The position numbers were made by a program, and so were the translations under genes. DNA of 64,000 nucleotides from Pohlia nutans (Eukaryota; Streptophyta; Bryopsida; Bryales; Mniaceae). Where the stretch lies: assembly GCA_022496805.1 (NCBI GenBank), contig CM040086.1, forward strand, positions 2,792,501 through 2,856,500. The letters are read 5' to 3'. Below are positions 22,921-32,611 of this stretch, piece after piece. The notes beneath the pieces were generated by a model that saw only the letters and a program-made list of their open reading frames with translations, made no database searches and was not told the DNA's origin. Position 1 is the first letter of the stretch, and each line of letters begins with the position of its first letter.

Positions 22921-25900
22921 TCATGATAAGCTATCCGAGATAAAAGTACCGATTCTATGGTGTCCACTAGATTCACTATCTTCACTGCTTGAAGAACAAT
23001 CATCGTCGTCAGTTGAGTCGTTCAGGACTGAGGACTTCTCTATCTCGTTGTCAATTTTCTTTCCAACGATGTCAGAAGGATCTTCCAACTTGAAGTTCTG
23101 CCATGTTATATCAATTAATAGTTCGTTTCAGGATGTGAATTATACCTTGCAAAATTATGCAGCTTTTGTGTTAAAAACCACTGAACTATATAATCTAGCC
23201 ACATGTAAGCCAGTGCACTGAAATTTTACTATTTTATGTCTCAAAAACATTTCAAATCCGAGACTAACTTTTATCACGTTTCAATTGCCTCTTCTGGTTT
23301 TGCGTGAGTGGCTTCACCAATATAAGGCAACTATGAAGGAGGGCATAAGATTGATGAGGAATTTTGCATTGGTGGGGCAAGTAAGAAAATTGCACCACTT
23401 GGCATTCAAGGCTTAGCTGATATTGATTTCTACTGCACTACGTTTTGTCACTCTTGTGAATAAACTGGTTTCAATGGCTTCTGCTTCAGCTTTCCCTCTG
23501 CCACTCTTATGCATACATGGTAAGTGAAATACACTACACTGACTAGTGTATTCAGTGTCCCGGGACACTATTTCTAAACCTGAACACTATTTGATTTCAG
23601 GAAGATATAGTGTCCTCGTAAGAAAAAAAATGAACGTAATGTTCCAATGACATATGGCAACTTTATAATAACTATGGCATGCCACCTCATGTCACTCTCA
23701 TTACTTGGAAAGAGCATGATACTTTCAATGAAAGTGAGAATGACAAGTGGCAAACTCCTATGTAGTATCAAGGGACACTATTTCTCTTCACCTTTGAACG
23801 AATTGTGGTAAAAGACATCAATTCTCCTCAGACATTAAATATGCCATTCAGTGTAGCGCAATTTCCCGAGTTTTTTACGCGGTTTCACAACATGAACATT
23901 GAGAAGTTCATGGAAACAGAGCAATGAAATAAGGAGCAATGGCAAGCTAACCTCAAAAGTTGAATGGAAGGGCCATGTAGGTTGCCGAACATTGTGGTAT
24001 TGCAGCAACGGCAAGATGGTAAGAAGGGAGCTATTGAATCCTTTCAGATATTTTTGTCTATTTTTTTCTTTCATACACTGCAATTTGCGCCCCAAACAAC
24101 GTTAGCATGTGGAAAGCTCAAGACAGATCGAAAGGAGTGGGTTTTGAGTGTTGCTAGTTTCAAAGTATGTGAGAAAAGCAACTTTCAGCAACTTTGATTT
24201 CTTGACAATGAAGGACTTGAAAAACAACTACTTAACCCTTGAAGGACCATAAGGCCACCAGGTGGCTCCTGTTTTTTTCAATGATTTTGAGTAGGTTTTA
24301 TGTAGATTCTTTTTTGTTGATTAATCAAATTTTTTAATTCGACATATGCAGTATTCTTCACTGCTTCCAGTGATATGAAATTTGGTCCTATTCAAATTAT
24401 AATTTTCACAATATGATCATTTAAACTTGTCATTTTAAAACCATGAATCCTTGGTCCTTGAGAGGTTAAGGTGAAAAGTACGTACATCAGTATTTGGGGG
24501 CCACTCCAATTTCCTCGCAATCCACGATTCCTTAAACACTTCTTGCAGTTGCTTGCCCCTCTCATTCAGCATCCACGGGTACAACTGTATGAGTGGCGAG
24601 AAGGCTGCATCTCCAGGCAACAAGCTGCTCTCATTGAGGAGAGTGTCGAAAAATGCCTTGCGGTACAGCACCAAGAATGGAACCTCTTCATTTGATGCCA
24701 ATACTGTCTCTGGAAGCAATCTGCAACATTCAACATACATAATCAACAATAATACAAAATAGTGCAAGGTTTAACCCCTAAAGGACCAAGGATTCATGGT
24801 TTTAAAATGACATGTTTAAACGATTATATTGTGAAAATTATAATTTGAATGGGACCAAATTTTATATTACTGGAATTAGTGAAGAATATTACATATGTTG
24901 AATAAATAAAAAATAAAAAATAAACAAAAAAGAATCTATATAAAAGCTACTCAAAACTACTGAAAAAAACAAGAGCCACCTGGTGGCCTTATGGTCATCG
25001 AGGGGTTAATCACTAAAAGAAAACCAAACTGCACAAGTTTGTCATGTGCAGTTTTTTAGACCACCCTGAACTGCAAATTTAAAACATGTGCACACTCTTC
25101 ATGTGCTCACTGCACACAAGTTTTACATCTGCAGTCTATGGTGTTCTTAAAAATGCACATGACGAACTTGTGCATGTTTTTTACCAAGTTTTCTTACAGT
25201 GAATTTGGGTCCAGATCTATTTGAAATGTACAATACAAGAAGATTCAACCTACGCAGAATCACCGAATAATGTTCACACAGCACCTGGAGTGTCTCTTCT
25301 GAAAATCGGACAGCTTATACCAATGCAAGTGAATAGCAGATTGTTCACCACCTTTCTTCACAAGTACACGAGAGCGCCCTATAGATTCAAACATATGTAG
25401 CTAAGGTAATCAAAAAGTATTAAACTACAGTGCAGGTCAAGCTGTCAAACAAGTACATGCATTTAAAATTAAAAAATCATTTCCTCTTCAAAATTGGCTT
25501 CATGAGATTATTCATACCTGAAGGCATGTGCGCGCTATTGACATCCACAGGGTGTTCCATGCTTCCCACCAACAAGGGCAGCTCCGACGATGCTCTTGAC
25601 ACCATCTCATCTACACCCTCTTGAGAATTTGGCAGGTCCACCATAGCCCATGCACATGTGATTTCACTGGCCTCTCGATCATTTTCTGCGCCCTTTGACA
25701 AACACATTGATACACATTAGACACTGCAGAAAACGAACTTGCCTATTTCACTCGGGGAAGTTCCTTAGTGTAAATTTTGGGTACATATGAGTGTACAAAG
25801 GGTATTTAATGGGGGGTTATGAAAAAATGTTTCCAAATTGGTTTTAAAACACCCTATATTGCTTCTATAAATTTATAATTTTTATCTCAAATGAATAAAA

Positions 25901-26774
25901 GACACTCTATATTTGTTCTCTCATAGTTATCTAAATTCTTGACAGTGACTTCCCCGGGCTCTTTCACCAACAGAACAAACTAAGGGTCAAGATTGCCATG
26001 AGACTTAACCCCAAAAGGACCAATGATTCATGTTTTTTAACCCTTAAAGGTCCAAAGAGCCCTTTCCAACCAATATTCTGTTGTATTTGGCATAGTTCCA
26101 CGCGTCTTGTGGGTTTAAGATCAAAAGTGAAGTTCAAATTCACGCCGACATGATTGTAATGAGCTATTGGGATCTCAATTTGGAACTTTCTATTTACAAA
26201 TATACGCCAACGTATCTACTATCCCATCAGCCCTTTAAGGGTTAAACGACAGATTCAATCGATCATATTGTGAAAAATATAATCTATATTGGGCCAACTT
26301 TTATATCATTGGAATCAGTGAAGAACATTACATGTGTTGGTCAAAATTTGAACAAAAGGAAGTTCATATAGGACTACTCAAAATTGTTAAGAAAAACATG
26401 ATACCCAATTTCGGCTTCTTGGTCCTGTAGGGGTTGACAAAACGCCTTACTACATCACTAACGTAATGTCCTGAAAGATTCTCTTACCAGCAGCAGACTT
26501 GTAGCGGACGTTGACTTCTATATACAAGCTCAATTCTTCTGAGGCGCTATATTGCACTAGACACCGACTTGCCCCCTGATACATCATTGAAAAATCACAC
26601 CATTAGCGAATTTATCAGTGTAAAACAATGGACTCAAATTCGTCATAAACCGCAACTATGACTATTTGGAATTTTGGCATATTGCAGCTAGTTGAGTGAC
26701 TGTATGGAATTCAGAAGATGCACGTGTTGCAGACTCACAAACGTTCATGTACCAAAACTCACAAGAACAGATGG

Positions 26775-26867
<93 letters not shown>

Positions 26868-29800
26868 TAAAATTGCAATTTTTTGCATTCCTAATGTTTA
26901 GAAAAATCTGGGGTGAAAGGTCTCAAATACCTTGTTCACGAAAACCCATGGCTCATCCTCTTCCTCAATAGCTGTGACAGCTGGGAAAACATGGATATTG
27001 CCCAAAAAGCTGCAGCCATCAAACAAGCAGACACGCACCCTTCGCTCCAGTAGTGGAAACGTTAATCCTGCACACTTTGGAGGGCTTAAAGACGGGACTA
27101 AAAATCATTGGATTTCAATGTCTAAAGCACCCGGATCAAAATTCTAAACTGGTTTGCTGACGAATGACCAACAGTTATCCATCAGGAATTTAGGACCTCA
27201 CTGATTTTAAACGATTTCCGTGCGACATCCAATATTTCATGGGTTTGTACATTTTTCGAACGGATTTTGTTCTAATTCTGCATAAACATAACAATGGCCC
27301 TTCTTCCAGGGCACTGTATGATCACGCTCCCACGACAAGTAAGGATTTGGGAGCTGAGGTGTTACCAGTTATGGGAACATTGAACGCAGCGGTGACAGCA
27401 AAGTTATAACTGATCAAGTTTCCCTGCACAAACCAATCGCACCAGTTCTACGTTTGATATTCATCTTCTTTTAACTGTTCAGTCATTTTGAAATCCAAAA
27501 AGCTGTTATCTCAGTATGAACCAAGGATTTTTTGTTACATGGAAAGCTTGTGTTAAAGAGGAGGTAGATCATGTAATTCCTATTACCTTCGGTGCATTCT
27601 CATCTGCGTTGCCAGCTTTGTTGTGCGGATCTTGGAAGCCCAAATTCTCAGCTGAAGGGTCTGGTCGCAGTAACGATGATAGCAAGAGCTCCCCTGTTGT
27701 ACAAACAAAAACAGGGTCATTATCCTTTCTCTTCTGCAAATTCTAACTATGACACAATTTCAAAATATGAGCCAACACTCATATTTGAAGAAAGAACATC
27801 ATCGTACATTGCTTAAAAATTCCTGCAAGCAAAATACTCATACCCAAAGGAACAAATAGCATCATGGCAACACAAGAGCTCGCATCAGGAATTTAGGACT
27901 CCACGGATTTTAAACAATTTCCGTGCGACATCCGATATTTCATGGGTTTGTACATTTTCTGCACGGATTCTACACAGATTTCGCGCTAATTCTGCACGGA
28001 TTCTGCACTGTGTAAGATGACGAAAAGAGTGAATGTAGAAGTCGTGCGGAATTAGCGCAAAATCCATTCGGAATTCGTGCGAAAAATGTACGAACCCATG
28101 AAATATTGGATGTCGCACGAAAATCATTAAAAATCAGTGAGGTCCTAAATTCCTTGATGAGTCTTCATGATAAGTGCTCTCTCCTTACAAGCAAGTTGCC
28201 AATGAAGTGATGACAAGTGTGAATGATGTACTGTATATTCAGAACCTTCGGTAGCTAACATATGTCATTAAGCAGCTCTAAAATGCAAAGAAATCCAAAT
28301 GTTGACAACGTACAAATTAATACAGCACATTGATGTGCATCTTCATGCTCAGATTATGGAGAGAAAAGCAAGACAACCATCATTCTATTCCTTAAGCTCT
28401 ATGAAGGCAAACAAAACCTGAAGACACTACTAGAAAATCCAATTGTTATGTTGATTTGGTCATGTTGATCAGGGACACTTTTTTGTTGATTTGGATAGCA
28501 CTCTATTGATTTGGACAAATACACGACCAAATCAACGAAAAAGTGTCCCTGATCAACGCGACCGAATCAACATAACAGTTGGATTTTCAAGTAGTGAGAT
28601 GAGACCAAACTTGGAATGCAAAACACAAATCGCATCACTGACTTCATTATATGAAATCCAGGGTGTAATTTGCATATGCACCTTTCAAGACTAAACGCTC
28701 GAGAACTGAGGGGCGACATGTGGGATTGATTTCGTTCTGAGCAGCCATGTAATAAGGCGAGGGCACCGTCGGATCCATCTGGAACGTCATCTTCCTCTCT
28801 TTCTTCTTCTTGGGACCTGCAAATGATCTCCAGCTAAAAACATCATAATTCTGAGCCGATGTACCCAAGGATTCATCGTTACAAAACGATCAGTTCCATT
28901 GTGAAAAAGACTTCATATCACCAGAATCAGTGAAGAACGTTAGAAAAAATGGACCCAAAAAAAGGCTCCTACTCAAAACTGCTAAAAAAACATGAGACCT
29001 AATTTGAACTTCATTAGAGTTATCCTTCATCTTGTGTTTTCCCTTTGACCTCCTATAAATTAGTGTATTCAATCATCATTGGAGTACATGGAACCATTCT
29101 AGACTGATTGAACCCCTACAAATTCATTTTTTCAACCATTGGATGTATAGAATAAAGGTTGGAAGTTGATAGTGAGTTTATCCAGCTATAAATTGGGCGT
29201 GAGAAACAAAGTGAAATATATTCCATTAAAGTACATGCAACCTTGCAAATCCAAATGTCAAACCCTTCCAAGGTATTGGAGCTTTTCCTAATCCATCTTG
29301 TGACCGAAAGAGGAAGATTGAATGAAAATAGAGCATGAAACTCAAAGAGGCTACTTTTAGCTGCAAACTACCATGGAAAACCTTCTAGTTCCACACCCAA
29401 AAAATCCTTAAATGTTTGTGATTCATCAAGAGTGAGTCAGAGATCTTTGTGGCATAATTCTGGGCCGATATACCCCTAAAGGACCAAGGATTCATGGTTA
29501 TAAAATGACCAGCTCCATCGATCATATTGTGAAAATTACAATTTCAACTTTCATATCACCAGAATCAGTGAAGAACAACCAACAAATCAATAAAAATGGA
29601 GAAAAAAGGCTCCACATATGACCTACTCAAAACTGCCCAAACAAAAAAACATAAGACCTAATTTGAACTTCATTAGCTGCAAACTACCATGGAAAACCTT
29701 ACCCAAAAAAACCCAAAATGTTTGTCAAGAGCGAGTCAGAAATCTTACTGGATCGTTTGTGACATAACTCTGAGCCGACATACCCCTAAAGGGCCAAGGA

Positions 29801-30698
29801 TTCATGGTTGTAAAATGACCAGCTCCATTGATCATATTGTGGAAAATACAATTTCAACTTTCATATCACCAGAATCAGCGAAGAACAACCAACAAATTAA
29901 TAGCTGCAAACTACCATGGAAAAACTAACCCAAAAAATCCTAAAATGTTTGTGATCATCAAGAGTAAGTGAGAAATCTTACTGGATCGTTTGAGGCATAA
30001 TTCTGAGCCGATATACCCCTAAAGGACCAAGGATTCATGGTTATAAAATGACCAGCTCCATTGATCATATTGTGGAAAATACAATTTCAACTTTCATATC
30101 ACAAGAATCAGTGAAGAACAACCAACAAATCAATAGCTGCAAACTACCATGGAAAACCTAACCCAAAAAATCCTAAAATGTTTGTGATCATCAAGAGTAA
30201 GTGAGAAATCTTACTGGATCGTTTATGGCCAGGAAGAGGCTTGCGGGAGTTGCTGTTGTTGTTGTTTTTGTTGTCGCTTGTTTTCATCTTCTTCTGTTTG
30301 AGCTTCTCCTTGACAGCTCTAGAGCTTCGGCTCAAATGCTCCTCGATGGTGCTGAGGCTTCGCAGGCGGGGGACCTGCCCTAAAACGAGAGGAGCTCCTG
30401 CTCCTGCTGCTGCTTCTGCTTTGTTGTTTGATGGTCCATGGCTTCGTCGCTCTTTCTCCACGCTGCGGCTTCTCCAATCGCGCCTGTGAAGCTGCGTCTG
30501 TCTCCTGGTGCTGATCATGCACATGAACTGATCTCTCCAGCCTTTCGGCTCCTTCACTGGGGACTTTGTTCTCGTGATCTGCTCAATGCGGGCGGACGAT
30601 TCGTAGCGTGCAGCCAACCTCGCAAGCGCACTCTCTGTGTACACATCGTAGCCATGACCCGATTTCCTTACCTTCTCCACGAAGTCGCCTTCCGCCAT
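22921..30698 (-). CDS. NPHP1: Nephrocystin-1 (NPHP1)-like protein (11 exons, 587 aa)
   Basis: Exons, right to left: 30215-30698, 28682-28816, 27587-27693, 27366-27423, 26931-27067, 26488-26575, 25518-25685, 25250-25298, 24486-24720, 23952-24077, 22921-23097. All ten junctions are GT-AG and keep frame. Collinear matches to vertebrate nephrocystin-1, compared by eye with the remembered sequence, include: CRPSVLERLVLKG with LRPDPSAENLGF; VRVCLFDGCSFLGNIH; LSLYIEVNVRYKSAA with CAWAMVDL; VLCEHYSVILRRLLPET; and PFLVLYRKAFFDTLLNES. The last conserved block is YLKGFNSSLLTILPLLQYH. NPHP1 is a transition-zone scaffold of cilia, working with NPHP4 and RPGRIP1L. The N-terminal exon (about 161 residues, Lys/Arg/Ser-rich) shows no SH3 domain, unlike the animal protein. 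The C-terminus is acidic (STDDDDCSSSSEDSESS). Introns hold many MITEs and a long AT microsatellite. In a plant the expected site is the basal body or transition zone of sperm flagella (inference). Exon 1 and the last exon are the least certain. Confidence 0.88.
24232..24469. mobile_element. TTAA-type MITE in NPHP1 intron 9
   Basis: Begins TTAACCCTTGAAGGACCATA and ends TTGGTCCTTGAGAGGTTAA. It is oriented opposite to the copy at 24771. Its right border lies about 17 bases from exon 9 (24486), close to the splice donor. Confidence 0.85.
24771..25009. mobile_element. TTAA-type MITE in NPHP1 intron 8
   Basis: TTAACCCCTAAAGGACCAAG at the left and GGTCATCGAGGGGTTAA at the right. A CACTA MITE abuts its right edge, so two elements sit side by side in one intron. 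Confidence 0.88.
25011..25201. mobile_element. CACTA-type MITE, TSD AAT
   Basis: Ends CACTAAAAGAAAAC and GTTTTCTTACAGTG, with the 3-bp direct repeat AAT on both sides (25008-25010 and 25202-25204). The interior has GTGCA-rich inverted blocks. Its target overlaps the last base of the neighbouring TTAA MITE, so it inserted after that element. Confidence 0.87.
25754..25955. mobile_element. MITE with GGGGAAGT/ACTTCCCC ends in NPHP1 intron 6
   Basis: It matches the insert nested at 6278-6548 in reverse orientation. Shared blocks include TTTTGGGTACATATGAGTGT, ACAAAGGGTATTT and CTCATAGTTAT. Terminal repeats are short and the target duplication is not clear. Confidence 0.65.
26005..26437. mobile_element. 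TTAA-type MITE split by a second TTAA element
   Basis: The outer element begins TTAACCCCAAAAGGACCAAT and ends TTGGTCCTGTAGGGGTTGA. Its body is interrupted at 26037-26245. Joining the two halves restores the family order (ATTCATG, T-rich run, ACGACAG, CGATCATATTGTGAAAA). Confidence 0.85.
26037..26245. mobile_element. Nested TTAA MITE of the CCCTTAAAGGTCC subfamily
   Basis: It starts TTAACCCTTAAAGGTCCAAA and ends CAGCCCTTTAAGGGTTAA. It lies in a TTTTTTAA stretch of the outer MITE, with TTAA on both sides, so the target duplication is directly visible. The subfamily recurs at 42528-42977 and 59664-59893. Confidence 0.88.
26778..26865. repeat. (AT)44 microsatellite in NPHP1 intron 5
   Basis: 88 uninterrupted bases of alternating A and T. 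It creates artificial Tyr-Ile open frames on the plus strand. Expected to be highly length-variable. Confidence 0.98.
27887..28154. mobile_element. Long-inverted-repeat MITE in NPHP1 intron 2
   Basis: The left arm begins AGGAATTTAGGACTCCACGG and runs through TTTCCGTGCGACATCC; the right arm is its complement, ending GGTCCTAAATTCCT. Nearly the whole element folds back on itself. A half copy lies at 27180-27290, in intron 4. Confidence 0.8.
28425..28596. mobile_element. CACTA-type MITE, TSD AGA
   Basis: Ends CACTACTAGAAAATCCAA and TTGGATTTTCAAGTAGTG, flanked by AGA (28422-28424 and 28597-28599). Inside, GTTGATTTGG and AAATCAAC blocks form a second inverted repeat. Located in NPHP1 intron 2. Confidence 0.9.
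29412..30225. repeat. ~234-bp tandem repeat carrying the NPHP1 exon-1 donor and a MITE piece
   Basis: TTACTGGATCGTTT, the complement of the exon 1 end plus GTAAGA donor, occurs at about 30212, 29978 and 29745, with a degenerate copy near 29445. Each unit also carries CCCCTAAAGGACCAAGGATT and GCAAACTACCATGGAAAA. The periodicity is about 234 bases for the first two steps and about 300 for the last. Confidence 0.85.
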
Positions 30699-32117
30699 CA
30701 CGATTTTCTTTTCATTTTTTCAAGGGAGTCCCATTGGCGATTTGAAGATTGAAACTTGAAAAATAGTAAACATTTTTCTTTTGGCGATTTTCGATTTTTT
30801 ACAGAATTATTGGCTGTACATACAATGATAAGGGAAGATTATGGCGGTATGCTCTATTTTTTTACCGAATTTTTCTTATAGCAACGTAGCAAGCCCATCT
30901 TTCAAATAGCAAGTTGGCGATCAATATAGCCACAAGAAAATTCGCTGCATCACACATCAGTTGATCGGTTGTAGAAAATTTGCACTTGATCAAAACAGTT
31001 TTAGGGTAAAGAGTTTAGGCTGATTCAGAATTAGGGTAAAGAGCTTGGTCTGATGCTTACCCCGTACCCATGGACATCAAAACCCTAAAGCGGGACACAA
31101 AACTAAAAGCAGACGATGACATTGATGCGTTCTGAAACCCCAGAAATTACATCATCAGTGACAGAAGCAAAACAATGATAGACCTACTTGCAAATCAGGA
31201 ATATGTATATGTATCATGAGGCGATCCTGGTGCTGGAGCTTCAAGGTCATGTTTAGGATGTTCTGCACTGTCTAAAAGTGAGATTATATGAGACTGGTTT
31301 GTGAATCAGCGAATTGAAATGGGAGCCCTGGCTCTAAGTTTGTGAATGCCGAATGATGGAATTGCAATTACACGATGGAACGTCCGGGTACAAACTTCTC
31401 ACTGCGTCAAAACGGAAGGAAGTGAGTGGAGATGAATTAACTCTCACTCACCGACTGACTGCTTGCACAAGGTGGGAACAGAGGGACCAAGTTCCTCCAA
31501 CAAATTCTTACACGTACAGTTTGGGAAAATATAATTGCAAAGTCTGAACTGGACTGCTTAACCTTCTCCGATTTCTTTGGGATCTATGCAGTCTCACTAA
31601 ACTCAACCTTTTGTATTCTTACCAAAATGTTGTTCAAGGACAAGAATGAAGGATACTAGAGCAATTTGGAAGTGATGTTACTCATCTTAAATAGTGTAGG
31701 TCATTCCATGTCATGATGAGCAGGAGCCAAGTCATTCAACTGATGGCCGGTGTGTACCCCATAATTTGGCATATCTGGAATCTAAGTGTCACAAGAAGTA
31801 ATTGAAAGTGCACAACAACTATGACAGTAGACTGCAAAAACAGCCAACAAGCAGATTGTTTTTGGAGATTTCATGTTCATGTCTGGGTCAAATCATGCGA
31901 GTGATAACTTGTTGAAAAGCTCTGAACGATACGCTGCTACCCTGGTTTTAATTTTCAGTATAGAGATTGCAGCAACCAATTCGCTAGTTAAGGTTCCAAA
32001 TGACATCAGCAAGGAGTTTATACCCATCGTTTCAATTATGAGAGCAAATGTACCAGTGTAAGTTCCAGCTTAGATTGGCATCATCCTTGTAGTGGTGCAG
32101 ATATTCTAGGCTTCTGA
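30699..32117. other. Spacer between NPHP1-like and DUF3727-type genes
   Basis: The first few hundred bases hold the NPHP1 leader and promoter on the minus strand. The rest has no convincing exon. Short plus-strand open frames at 31353 and 31873 lack recognisable features; the second may be decayed upstream sequence of the P450 relic. Confidence 0.5.
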
Positions 32118-32397
32118 TCGCTCTCACCACGACTCCAAGTACTTCCCCAACCCGGAGAAATTAATTTGAGCCGTCGGGCTTCGAAGGCTCAGGACCATAT
32201 GTGGGAATTCCATTCATATGTGCCCGGGCAACGAGTTCGCTCAAACAGAGATTATGTTGTTCCTGCATCACATCGTGTTGAATTTCGAGTGGAAGATGGT
32301 GGATCCGCATGAGTCCATCTGCATCAACCCCATCCCTACCTTCACCAACGGCCTTCAGTTACAAATCCAGAAGGAAGACAACGCCACGTTGCTATAA
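32118..32397 (+). pseudogene. Cytochrome P450 C-terminal relic (CYP85-clan-like)
   Basis: From 32221 the frame reads CPGNEFAQTEIMLFLHHIV, then NFEWKMVDPHE, and closes with stop TAA at 32395-32397. This is the heme-binding cysteine, PGNEFA and L-helix of P450s such as CYP716/CYP720-type enzymes. Upstream, HDSKYFPNPEK and FEGSGPYVGIPF fit the segment before the heme loop, but in other frames. A 4-base TTAA excess interrupts PEK-F, and most of the FxxGxR heme loop is missing. No upstream exons were found. It is therefore a dead fragment, not an enzyme. Confidence 0.7.
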
Positions 32398-32611
32398 TTC
32401 AAACAGGAGAAGATTGAGAGGAAAATTTCATGGGAAGTAGTATAGATTTTATCTGTACAAACAATCGAGAGTTCCTCAATTTGGAGCCTGCTTGCATGGT
32501 TGAAATTTACAACCAACCATGGGCGATTCCAAGAAGAGAGAAATTCTTTAAAATAGAAGGTACAGGTTCTCTTCTATAACTGTCGGAAGATGAACTTGAT
32601 GTAGTGCACTA

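Noticed and set aside
25264..25400. Exon-like frame GRSRVLVKKGGEQSAIHLHW on the minus strand
   Set aside because: Including it breaks frame with the next NPHP1 exon. Skipping it joins exon 7 directly to exon 8 in phase and preserves the NPHP1 alignment.
26692..26971. Tyr-Ile repeat proteins on the plus strand
   Set aside because: Direct translation of the (AT)44 microsatellite inside an NPHP1 intron.
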